Assembly (NCBI GenBank): GCA_049599735.1
Contig: JBMYOX010000058.1
Coordinates: 1-22,938 of the forward strand
Length of the DNA: 22,938 nt
Direction of reading: 5' to 3'
DNA from: Pontibacterium sp049599735
GTDB lineage: Bacteria; Pseudomonadota; Gammaproteobacteria; Pseudomonadales; Balneatricaceae
Positions 16,023 through 22,938 of this stretch are shown piece after piece; the stretch's first letter is position 1; the number at the start of each line of letters is the position of its first letter. A program made the position numbers and the translations under genes. The notes below the pieces were generated by a model, which was not told where the DNA came from, did not search any database, and saw only the letters and a list, made by a program, of their open reading frames with translations.

Positions 16023-16133
16023 ATGAATATTAAATGGCCCCTATTTATGGACTGGATACTTAACAATAACGGTTTCATTTTGGAAGCTATTGTGATGACA
16101 GGAATCATCATCTACATAGGCATAAGAATTTAA
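16023..16133 (+). CDS. Candidate micro-ORF: 36-residue hydrophobic peptide upstream of TBDR B
   Basis: An ATG at 16023 opens 36 codons starting MNIKWPLFMDWILNNNGF and continuing with a hydrophobic stretch ILEAIVMTGIIIYIGIRI, a plausible single membrane helix with a basic end. An internal ATG at 16047 would give 28 residues. AGGA lies 11 bases before the first start, so initiation is uncertain. Its TAA at 16131 runs into TAATAAGGAC, which is the Shine-Dalgarno region of the TBDR gene 18 bases further on. It could thus be a leader peptide whose translation affects that gene, or a small membrane protein. It may also be a chance ORF. Confidence 0.4.
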   Translation: MNIKWPLFMDWILNNNGFILEAIVMTGIIIYIGIRI

Positions 16134-16151
16134 TAAGGACATAGCTTCAAG

Positions 16152-18302
16152 ATGATAAAACAGCAAAGCCACAGCCCCAATCGGATTTGGGGCCGCAGCC
16201 GAAAACAACACCAATCAGGTACTATTACCACCTCCCTGGCACTTAGTTTCCTCCTGGTAACACCCTCTGTACAGGCCTCAGATGAACTCCCCGCTTTCAC
16301 CGAAAGTGACCTCTTTGCCGATATCCCAGAAATAACCTCCGCAACCCGCCTGTCACAGAAACTAACCGAAACACCCGCGGCAATCACGATTATAGACCGT
16401 GAACAAATCGAGGCTTCAGCTGCCACCAAAATCTCAGACTTACTGCGATTAGTGCCGGGTATGCAGGCTTACCATGTTAGCCATAATAAGTCGGCGGCCA
16501 GTTACCACGGCCTCAGTGATGATTTTCCCGGTCGAATGGAGGTAATGGTCGACGGGCGAAGCATCTACATCCCTCTCTTATCTACCGTTATCTGGGAAAC
16601 TATCGGCATTAGCCTTGATGATATAGAACGTATCGAAGTTGTCCGAGGCTCTAACGTTCCCTCACAAGGCTCTAATGCCTTCCTGGGCTCAATCAATATC
16701 ATTACTCAATCCCCGCTCACCCCGGCTAGCAACAGCGCCCAGATCATGAGCGGCTATCAGGGTGAAAAGCGGGCAGAGCTGCGCCATACTCTGTTTGGTG
16801 AGGCGGGTAATTTACGAATGTCTGCCGGTTTCAGCAAAAACGACGGCAGTAAACTCTACAAGGATGAAGCCAATAACCGTTACCTTAATCTAAGCGCGGC
16901 TTCGACGCTCTCATTAAAAAATTCGGTTAATGTTCAACTCGGATTTTCCAGCGGTAAAACCGACCTGGCGGAATCGGATAAACTGGATAATTCCACTTTT
17001 CTGCGTGATCATGATTCCAACTACCAGCAACTGACCTGGAATCATGCCGCCTCTGATGAGCATGAGTTCAAACTTTCTTTTTCCCATAGTTACCTGAAAC
17101 TGAATATAGACGAAATCACCATTGAAAGTTTTCTGGAAGATGAAGAGTCAGTACAGGAGCAGGCCCAATTACTGGGATTAGACTTATCCTTTGCTGCTGC
17201 TTTATATGCACAGATGAACGGTCTTGATGGAACCTCAGTTAATCCTCACCTGGAACACGGTAGTACAGAGCAGTACGACATTGAACTGCAACACAGCCTT
17301 TACGCCAGTGAATCCCTTCGGGTTGTCACCGGCTTGGGGTATCACTTCGAACAAGCCAAAAGTAGCGTATTATTCGACACGGATAACTGGATCAGCGAAG
17401 AACAAACGCGCGCTTTTACTAATATAGAGTGGCATCAAACCCAGCAACTAACCTGGAACGCCGGTGCTATGTATGAAGCAACCTCCCTGGCAGACAGCCG
17501 CTTATCGCCGCGTCTGGCTGCTAACTACCGGGTTGATGAAGGCAGCAGTTTCCGCGCAGCCTATACCCAAGCCTATCGCATGCCTTCACTGTTGAAAGCA
17601 AATGCACAAACAAACATTCGCCAGAATGAAGCTAACAACTATGAGATTTTTGACCAACTGATTGCCTCAACACCAGGCCTGGAACCTGAAAAAATAAACA
17701 GTGCAGAGCTGGGCTTTTACAAAATAATACCTAGCACTGAAACACAGTTTGACTTACGTATTTTTCATGAGCGTATTTCGAACGCAATAGACAGTACCCA
17801 TATTATTCTGCCCGACAACACTGACAGGGACGACAGGGTTATCTCTCATGCTAACGTGATGGACTGGGAGAACCAAGGCTTTGAATTTCAGGTTAAGGCC
17901 AAACCGCAGCCTAATACCCTGATATTACTTAACTACAGCCATGTAGACGCAGAGGGTGAATACCTCAAAAAACAGAACCAAACAATCAACCTCAATCTTT
18001 ACGAGCCGGGTGATACCGCTTCACTGCTCGTAAGCCATACCACCAACAATCAGTGGCAGTTTAGCCTGGCCCATTATGTAATGGGTGGAGCTGCCTGGCT
18101 TGAAGGCACCAGTGCAAATGCCCCGCTTAAGGCTTACCAGCGCACAGACTTGCAAATACGCAAACAGCTAAACCTGGCCAACAATACGGATGCAGAAATC
18201 AAACTGGTGGTACAAAACCTGTTTGATGACCGCTATCAGGAATTTTACCCGTACAATTATTTTGACCGACGTACCTATATGGAATTTAAGTTACGCTACT
18301 AA
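16152..18302 (+). CDS. TonB-dependent outer-membrane receptor (locus B)
   Basis: A 716-residue TonB-dependent receptor. A long basic N-terminus leads into a signal peptide (TITTSLALSFLLVTPSVQA, cleavage near residue 42). The plug follows with TPAAITIIDREQIEASAATKISDLLRLVPGMQ, RMEVMVDGRSIYIP, DDIERIEVVRGSNVPSQGSNAFLGSINIIT. The barrel ends NLFDDRYQEFYPYNYFDRRTYMEFKLRY with a C-terminal tyrosine. It resembles the locus A receptor in overall plan (DGRS, IERIEVVRG, INIIT, NLFDDR) but diverges elsewhere. The Shine-Dalgarno AAGGA is about 12 bases from ATG. It is followed after 41 bases by the periplasmic binding protein gene. The substrate is unknown, and no transport genes accompany it. Confidence 0.93.
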   Translation: MIKQQSHSPNRIWGRSRKQHQSGTITTSLALSFLLVTPSVQASDELPAFTESDLFADIPEITSATRLSQKLTETPAAITIIDREQIEASAATKISDLLRLVPGMQAYHVSHNKSAASYHGLSDDFPGRMEVMVDGRSIYIPLLSTVIWETIGISLDDIERIEVVRGSNVPSQGSNAFLGSINIITQSPLTPASNSAQIMSGYQGEKRAELRHTLFGEAGNLRMSAGFSKNDGSKLYKDEANNRYLNLSAASTLSLKNSVNVQLGFSSGKTDLAESDKLDNSTFLRDHDSNYQQLTWNHAASDEHEFKLSFSHSYLKLNIDEITIESFLEDEESVQEQAQLLGLDLSFAAALYAQMNGLDGTSVNPHLEHGSTEQYDIELQHSLYASESLRVVTGLGYHFEQAKSSVLFDTDNWISEEQTRAFTNIEWHQTQQLTWNAGAMYEATSLADSRLSPRLAANYRVDEGSSFRAAYTQAYRMPSLLKANAQTNIRQNEANNYEIFDQLIASTPGLEPEKINSAELGFYKIIPSTETQFDLRIFHERISNAIDSTHIILPDNTDRDDRVISHANVMDWENQGFEFQVKAKPQPNTLILLNYSHVDAEGEYLKKQNQTINLNLYEPGDTASLLVSHTTNNQWQFSLAHYVMGGAAWLEGTSANAPLKAYQRTDLQIRKQLNLANNTDAEIKLVVQNLFDDRYQEFYPYNYFDRRTYMEFKLRY

Positions 18303-18343
18303 CCCGATGCTTAGCATAAGTCGCCTGGAAGGCATTCAAATTC

Positions 18344-19297
18344 ATGGAGAAAGCATTTAAGACGGACAGCCATCAGCCAGCGATTCGCTGGCTGATGGTG
18401 CTTTTAACACTTGTTTTTGCCCAGGTGGTTTTTGCACGTCCGCTTATCGTACTCAGTGAAGAAACACCGAGTTACCAGAGCGTATTAGCACGCATTAAAA
18501 ACCAGCACACGGACGCTACCCCAGTATCAGCCCGCCAGGTTAACCAGACACCGAACATTCTCCTTGAAGAAGACTGGGATTATTATGTGGCCGTAGGTAC
18601 CCGAGCAACAGACCTATTATTGAGTCGGTTACCAGACGCTTCAGCCGCCGTTTTATCCACCTTTATCCCCAGGCGTAGTTACCAAAATCTTCTGGATAAA
18701 CACCACAATTGCCCCACCGTTATTCGCAATAATATAACGGCTATCTTCCTGGACCAGCCCTACAGACGCCAGTTACAGCTAGCCCGCTTAATACAGCCGA
18801 ATGCAAAAATACTCAGCGTTGCCTTCAGCACCACATCCGCCAATGACTTATCGCTACTAAAAGAAGCCTCACAAAGCACCAACTTCACGTTAAAACATGT
18901 GATACTCGACGAAAACGAATCCCCTATCAAACAGCTTCAGCCCCTGATTAAAAACAGTGATATCTTTTTAACACTACCGGATCAAGCCGTATTTAACCGC
19001 ACCACGGCCAAATGGATTTTATATATATCTTTTCGACAGCGGACCCCCTTAATAGGCTTTTCAAAAAAATACGTAACCGCAGGTGCCGCCGCAGGCGTTT
19101 ATTCATCGGCTGATCAAATTGGCCTGCAAACAGCTGAATTTATGATGCATTTGGGACAATTATCCCGCCCCCTGTTGAGCCCGGCTTATCCCCGTTACTT
19201 TTCTGTTGTCACCAACCCCTCCGCCGCCCGCAGTCTTCGTTTAGACCTGCCTCTTCCAGAGAAACTGGAACAGGCACTTAAGGAAGCAGAGCAATGA
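18344..19297 (+). CDS. Periplasmic substrate-binding-like protein (ABC_sub_bind type)
   Basis: A 317-residue exported protein. The signal peptide is WLMVLLTLVFAQVVFA, with cleavage after about residue 31. The mature part has the two-lobed look of the ABC_sub_bind family (PF04392-like): VAVGTRATDLLL, ITAIFLDQPYRRQLQLARLIQPNAKILSVAFS, LQPLIKNSDIFLTLPDQAVFN, and a second lobe with RTPLIGFSKKYVTAGAAAGVYSSADQIGLQTAEFM. Such proteins normally feed an ABC importer, but no permease or ATPase gene is here. Instead its TGA overlaps the ATG of the kinase gene (ATGA), which couples their translation. I infer that it acts as a periplasmic ligand sensor presented to the kinase. The family assignment is from pattern memory and moderately sure. 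Confidence 0.82.
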   Translation: MEKAFKTDSHQPAIRWLMVLLTLVFAQVVFARPLIVLSEETPSYQSVLARIKNQHTDATPVSARQVNQTPNILLEEDWDYYVAVGTRATDLLLSRLPDASAAVLSTFIPRRSYQNLLDKHHNCPTVIRNNITAIFLDQPYRRQLQLARLIQPNAKILSVAFSTTSANDLSLLKEASQSTNFTLKHVILDENESPIKQLQPLIKNSDIFLTLPDQAVFNRTTAKWILYISFRQRTPLIGFSKKYVTAGAAAGVYSSADQIGLQTAEFMMHLGQLSRPLLSPAYPRYFSVVTNPSAARSLRLDLPLPEKLEQALKEAEQ

Positions 19298-21939
19298 TTT
19301 TGCATAAACTCAAACAAACAACCATCCGGCAGCAGGTACTTATCGTCACCCTGATGCCATTGCTACTGATCACCCTGATACTCGGCAGTTATTTTATTAA
19401 TACCGAACTAAAAACCGCTGAAGATGCACTGTTTGAACGCGGACAAACCATGTCTCACCTGATGGCATCAGCGGCAGAGTTTGGCATTCTGACAAGTGAT
19501 AAAACCATGCTACAGAGCCTGATGCGCCGCCCCGGTAAAGAAACCGATGTGGCCGATATCGTTTTCCTAGATAGAGCCTTTAATGTGGTAGTACGCGCAA
19601 ACCCCGAGGGCTCCGATATACCTCAGGACGAGGCTTATCCTTATCCAATGGAAGAATCCATTCTTTTCCTACAGCCTGTAATAACATCAGGTATTGATGT
19701 TCAGGATTCCCCTGAGTTTCCCTCAGACACACTAGACAAAGATATTATCGGCTGGGTCGCCATCTTACTTTCACGTATTCCAACCCTACGTCGACAGCAA
19801 GAGATTATTTCCAATGGCATAACGATTGCTATTATTGGCTTTCTGATCACATTATTTATTGCAGCCCGTGTTGGCCGGAGCATTACCAGGCCCGTACAAA
19901 GCCTGACTCAGGTCGTTAAGCTTCTGGAAAAGGGTCATATGGACGCACGCTCGACATTACGCGCATCCGGGGAGCTAAATACCCTTTCCCGAGGCATTAA
20001 CCGTCTCGCATTTCGTGTGCAGGAATCAAACTCAAATCTGGAAAACAAAGTAGAAAGCGCGACCACTCGTCTGAGTGCAGCACTGGTTCATATGGAACTT
20101 CAGAATGAGGCGCTAAAGCTCGCGCGCGAGAAAGCGGACGAGGCTAACCTCGCAAAAGACGACTTCCTGGCTCGTATGAGCCACGAGCTAAGAACCCCCC
20201 TCACATCCGTGCTTGGCTTTGCCGAGCTCCTGAATCAAACAACCCTGAAATCCGAGCAGAAAGAATATACCCGCATTATTAACCTGACCTCCTCCCTGCT
20301 GTTATCCATCATTGATGACATCCTGGATTTTTCAAAGTTACAGTCCGATGCAATTGAGCTTGAACAGATCAGGTTCGACCTGGAATCTCTTATTTACGAT
20401 ATTGTAGAAATGCAGGTGCCCGCTGCGCAAACTAAAGGGCTGCAAATCATCCCCGTGATAGAACCGGATGTTCCGGATTGCCTGACAGGTGACCCTACCC
20501 GCATCCGCCAGATACTGACTAACCTGATCAGCAATGCGATTAAATTCACCCCTGAAGGACATGTCATTATCAGTGTACGGATCTCAGAGCAGCTGACTGA
20601 TAAGACAACGCTCTTATTCGAAATTAAAGATACAGGCATCGGCATCGCTCAAAACCGCATCAACAACCTGTTCCAGGCTTTCACTCAGGCAGACAGCTCC
20701 ATTACCCGAAAATTTGGTGGTTCCGGCCTTGGGTTAATGATTGCTAAATTACTGGCAGAATTAATGGACGGAAGCATTGAGCTGCAAAGCGAAGAGAAAC
20801 GGGGAACCGTTGTCAGGGTACGCATCCCCTTTAATCTGCCGAAACAAAAACAGCGCGCCTGTGTAACACAACCAAACACCGCTACCACAGTGCTCTTTGA
20901 CCGGCATCCCTCATGCCGGCTAAGTCTGAAATACCTGCTGCACCCTGTACTGCCCGAGCCGCTGATCACCAGCACCTTTGATGAGATGTCGAAGGCCGTA
21001 TCTGACCCTGACGTCAGTACAATAATATGGGGCCTTTGCCCCGGTGAAGCCCTGGAAGAAGCCTTTGTTTCACAACTCAATACACTTACAAGCCGCTTCA
21101 AAGGCCGGTTAATTCTACTTCCGGCTGAACCACTTACTGTTACTTTGCCTGATGAAGTAGTAGTACTTCATAAACCCGCACGTACCACTGCACTGACAGA
21201 AGCCCTGCTATCGGGACAGCATCCGTTACCCGCTGAAATGAAGGCCGGTAGGACTCCGCCTAAAATTCCCGTACGGATACTGGTGGCAGAGGATAACGAT
21301 TACAACCGCCTGCTTATCGATCGTATTCTGACACAGGCAGGAGCTGATGTTGCAACGACAACCAATGGCGAAGAAGTGCTTACACGTGCGACTACAGAAG
21401 TCTTTGATTTGATAGTTCTCGATGTGCATATGCCAAAACTGGATGGTATACAGGCAGCATCTGCTATCAGAAAGCACAATAGCGATATTCCGATTATTGC
21501 CCTGACGGCAAACGTCATTACCAGTGAACACCAAAAACTTCTGAGGGCGGGCGTCAATAAAATACTGTTTAAACCTATTGACGACCAGGCGCTTAAAAAT
21601 AGTATTCTTTCGCTGACTAATCAATCAGAGGCAAAAAACAAAAAGACTATTAAGCACAAAACGCCTGTGCAGCCAAAAGACTACGGTGTCAGCCAGGACG
21701 CATTACATCTGGAGCTGGATAAACAACTGAAAGGCATATTCCAGGCCTATCAGCAGCAGAATACCCATAAAATGCGTGATGGCACACACCAGCTACTCGG
21801 GCTGGCTGGCTTATACGAATTGCCGGAGTTGGAGGTTGCAGTAAGAGAACTAAACAACGCGGTGGAAGAAGAGCATGCCAGGCTGACCTGGCAGTCACTG
21901 TCACGCCTCAAGCGTATTATCAAACACAATCAATATTAG
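19294..21939 (+). CDS. BarA-like hybrid sensor histidine kinase (HAMP-HisKA-HATPase-REC-Hpt)
   Basis: An 881-residue inner-membrane phosphorelay kinase. Order: transmembrane helix (17-36), periplasmic domain (37-172), second helix (175-193), HAMP (about 194-247), coiled segment, HisKA with H297 in MSHELRTPLTSVLGF, and HATPase with N-box NLISNAIKFTPEG, DTGIGI (446-451) and GGSGLGL (475-481). A degenerate receiver-like region without a phospho-acceptor (about 530-640) is followed by a REC domain with ED near 666-667 and acceptor D710 (LDVHMPKLDG, K760). A short C-terminal Hpt-like domain has H832 in THQLLGLAG. The layout and many segments match E. coli BarA, but the periplasmic part differs and the operon with a TBDR and binding protein points to a dedicated paralogue. 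The Hpt motif is unusual: Leu replaces the common Lys of HxLKG. No response regulator gene is adjacent. Confidence 0.92.
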   Translation: MILHKLKQTTIRQQVLIVTLMPLLLITLILGSYFINTELKTAEDALFERGQTMSHLMASAAEFGILTSDKTMLQSLMRRPGKETDVADIVFLDRAFNVVVRANPEGSDIPQDEAYPYPMEESILFLQPVITSGIDVQDSPEFPSDTLDKDIIGWVAILLSRIPTLRRQQEIISNGITIAIIGFLITLFIAARVGRSITRPVQSLTQVVKLLEKGHMDARSTLRASGELNTLSRGINRLAFRVQESNSNLENKVESATTRLSAALVHMELQNEALKLAREKADEANLAKDDFLARMSHELRTPLTSVLGFAELLNQTTLKSEQKEYTRIINLTSSLLLSIIDDILDFSKLQSDAIELEQIRFDLESLIYDIVEMQVPAAQTKGLQIIPVIEPDVPDCLTGDPTRIRQILTNLISNAIKFTPEGHVIISVRISEQLTDKTTLLFEIKDTGIGIAQNRINNLFQAFTQADSSITRKFGGSGLGLMIAKLLAELMDGSIELQSEEKRGTVVRVRIPFNLPKQKQRACVTQPNTATTVLFDRHPSCRLSLKYLLHPVLPEPLITSTFDEMSKAVSDPDVSTIIWGLCPGEALEEAFVSQLNTLTSRFKGRLILLPAEPLTVTLPDEVVVLHKPARTTALTEALLSGQHPLPAEMKAGRTPPKIPVRILVAEDNDYNRLLIDRILTQAGADVATTTNGEEVLTRATTEVFDLIVLDVHMPKLDGIQAASAIRKHNSDIPIIALTANVITSEHQKLLRAGVNKILFKPIDDQALKNSILSLTNQSEAKNKKTIKHKTPVQPKDYGVSQDALHLELDKQLKGIFQAYQQQNTHKMRDGTHQLLGLAGLYELPELEVAVRELNNAVEEEHARLTWQSLSRLKRIIKHNQY

Positions 21940-21940
21940 C

Positions 21941-22309
21941 TCAAAATGCACGACAAGCTGGCTCTTTTTTAATCAGCATCTCCAGTGTATCTGCTATTTT
22001 AGCGACAGATTCCCGTTCTGCCCTGGCATAAATCACCAAACCTTGTGCCGCAGGCTTACGCTCTCCATCTCCCTCGTCCAGCAAAACGCAGAACTGCCGG
22101 ATCTGCTCCAGTTCAGGATCATGTAAAACAGGCATGCTTAGAAACAAATACCAGTCTTCGGGACGAGCCTTATCAGACTGAACAGCCCGGAGTAGCTTTA
22201 AGGTATCAGTTCTGGAGGGACGATAACCGGGTGAGCGACCAAAAGTCAGGGCTGTCACTAAACCAATCAGTATGATCAGCGTTACGAGAAAGACGGCAAA
22301 GAATTCCAT
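21941..22309 (-). CDS. Small membrane-anchored protein of unknown function
   Basis: A 122-residue protein with one N-terminal transmembrane helix (FFAVFLVTLIILIGLVTALTF), then a basic stretch RSPGYRPSR and a soluble region. That region includes DTLKLLRAVQSDKARPEDWYLFLSMPVLHDPELEQIR, which reads like a helical domain. I do not recognise a named family. The ATG at 22309 lies two bases after the stop of the upstream DUF2489 gene and has no own Shine-Dalgarno, so translation is probably coupled and the two products may work together. Its stop codon is one base from the stop of the convergent kinase gene, leaving no room for a terminator. Confidence 0.72.
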   Translation of the reverse strand: MEFFAVFLVTLIILIGLVTALTFGRSPGYRPSRTDTLKLLRAVQSDKARPEDWYLFLSMPVLHDPELEQIRQFCVLLDEGDGERKPAAQGLVIYARAERESVAKIADTLEMLIKKEPACRAF

Positions 22310-22311
22310 AT

Positions 22312-22797
22312 CTAATGAAAACGCTGTTCAAATGGGTAAGACGAAAGAACCTCTGCCGCTTTTAAAAGCGCATCCCTGTGTTCAGTCTCAATAACATGCA
22401 TTTCCCGAAGATAACGCCGCTGTTCTTTTTTATCTAATACTTTCCAGGCTTTTAAATAGGGAATATGGTTTGTCGCCTCCTGCACCCGACCAATAACGAT
22501 GATATCCGGCTCCTGCTTTAATGCCGGTGCCAGCTGATCTAACAATGCAGACAGGCGAATTGAGCCTTCTGTCAGGGTCAGTTTTTCATCGTGAATCATC
22601 GCCTTAGCAATCACATGGATACTTTCAATCAGATAGCTTCGATGCTCCAGCGCCTTAGCTTCTGCTTCACGGGCTTTTTCTGCTTTTATCCGGGATTGAG
22701 ACTGAATACTCCGACACTGAAGTACAATGTAAACCGTCAGGCCGGTGCATATCAGCAAACCCAGTATAATAAACGTATAAATCAACGGTTCAGACAT
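22312..22797 (-). CDS. DUF2489 family membrane-anchored protein
   Basis: A 161-residue protein with an N-terminal helix (LIYTFIILGLLICTGLTVYIVLQC), a charged likely coiled-coil segment (SRIKAEKAREAEAKALEHR) and the DUF2489 pattern. That pattern includes LIESIHVIAKAMIHDEKLTLTEGSIRLSALLDQL, then HIPYLKAWKVLDKKEQRRYLREMHVIETEHRDALLKAA. The function of the family is not known; it is widespread in Gammaproteobacteria. The ATG at 22797 is preceded by GAGAG about nine bases upstream. It forms a two-gene unit with the small membrane protein that follows. Confidence 0.8.
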   Translation of the reverse strand: MSEPLIYTFIILGLLICTGLTVYIVLQCRSIQSQSRIKAEKAREAEAKALEHRSYLIESIHVIAKAMIHDEKLTLTEGSIRLSALLDQLAPALKQEPDIIVIGRVQEATNHIPYLKAWKVLDKKEQRRYLREMHVIETEHRDALLKAAEVLSSYPFEQRFH

Positions 22798-22886
22798 CGA
22801 CGCGCTCTCTCGCTTAAAACTACGTAAACATACAGCTTCTGCGCTTCAGAGCAAAGAAGACTATATACCGATACGATTTTCAGACA

Positions 22887-22917
22887 TAAAAAAACCCCAG
22901 TCCGTAGGACTGGGGTT
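22887..22917 (-). terminator. Intrinsic terminator of a leftward gene beyond the right edge
   Basis: AACCCCAGTCC (22893-22903) and GGACTGGGGTT (22907-22917) form an 11-bp perfect hairpin with a three-base loop. On the minus strand it is followed by a run of T (22887-22894), so it should end a transcript coming from outside the window. It separates that gene from the DUF2489 unit. Confidence 0.85.
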
Positions 22918-22938
22918 CTCTATTAGGTGCTTGGTAAT

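Noticed and set aside
1..22938. CRISPR array, prophage, restriction or other defence system
   Set aside because: No regularly spaced repeats and no nuclease, capsid, integrase or methyltransferase signatures were seen among the reading frames.

Overview
The window reads as chromosome of a Gammaproteobacterium, probably a marine Oceanospirillales/Pseudomonadales-type organism. This rests on the conserved leftward block pncC-recA-recX-alaS-lysC-csrA-tRNA-Ser-tRNA-Arg, on protein sequences typical of that group, and on moderate base composition. The lineage is an inference from gene order and recalled protein similarity; no search was run.

Left third (1-6810, all on the minus strand): ordinary housekeeping. 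pncC, recA (with a near-perfect LexA box), recX (behind a recA terminator/attenuator), alaS, lysC, csrA (own promoter and a leader rich in GGA motifs), then tRNA-Ser(GCU) and tRNA-Arg(ACG), the latter cut by the window edge. In many relatives mutS lies next to pncC. Here that place holds a decayed IS1595-family transposase (about 6983-7718, plus strand) with an internal deletion and at least two frameshifts.

Middle and right (7738-21939): an accessory signalling island built from two loci, each led by a TonB-dependent outer-membrane receptor (TBDR). Locus A (minus strand, promoter near 12492-12520) is TBDR, then a YfiR-family periplasmic protein, then a CHASE8-type/HAMP/GGDEF/EAL membrane protein. 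It looks like a YfiR-YfiN type c-di-GMP switch with a receptor placed in the same operon. Locus B (plus strand) is a possible 36-codon membrane micro-ORF, TBDR, an ABC_sub_bind-type periplasmic protein without any permease or ATPase, then a BarA-like hybrid histidine kinase whose start overlaps the preceding stop. Between them stand a second large GGDEF/EAL protein with a Cache-like sensor and PAS domain, preceded by a possibly structured leader, and a 77-residue orphan protein with a strong, operator-flanked promoter.

No transporter, TonB-ExbBD or biosynthetic gene accompanies either receptor, so the plausible theme is sensing: outer-membrane capture, a periplasmic adaptor, then an inner-membrane c-di-GMP enzyme or phosphorelay kinase. 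That coupling is an inference from gene order and domains.

Right end (21941-22938): two small membrane-anchored proteins on the minus strand, one of the DUF2489 family, converging on the kinase with a 1-bp gap, and an intrinsic terminator belonging to a gene beyond the right edge.
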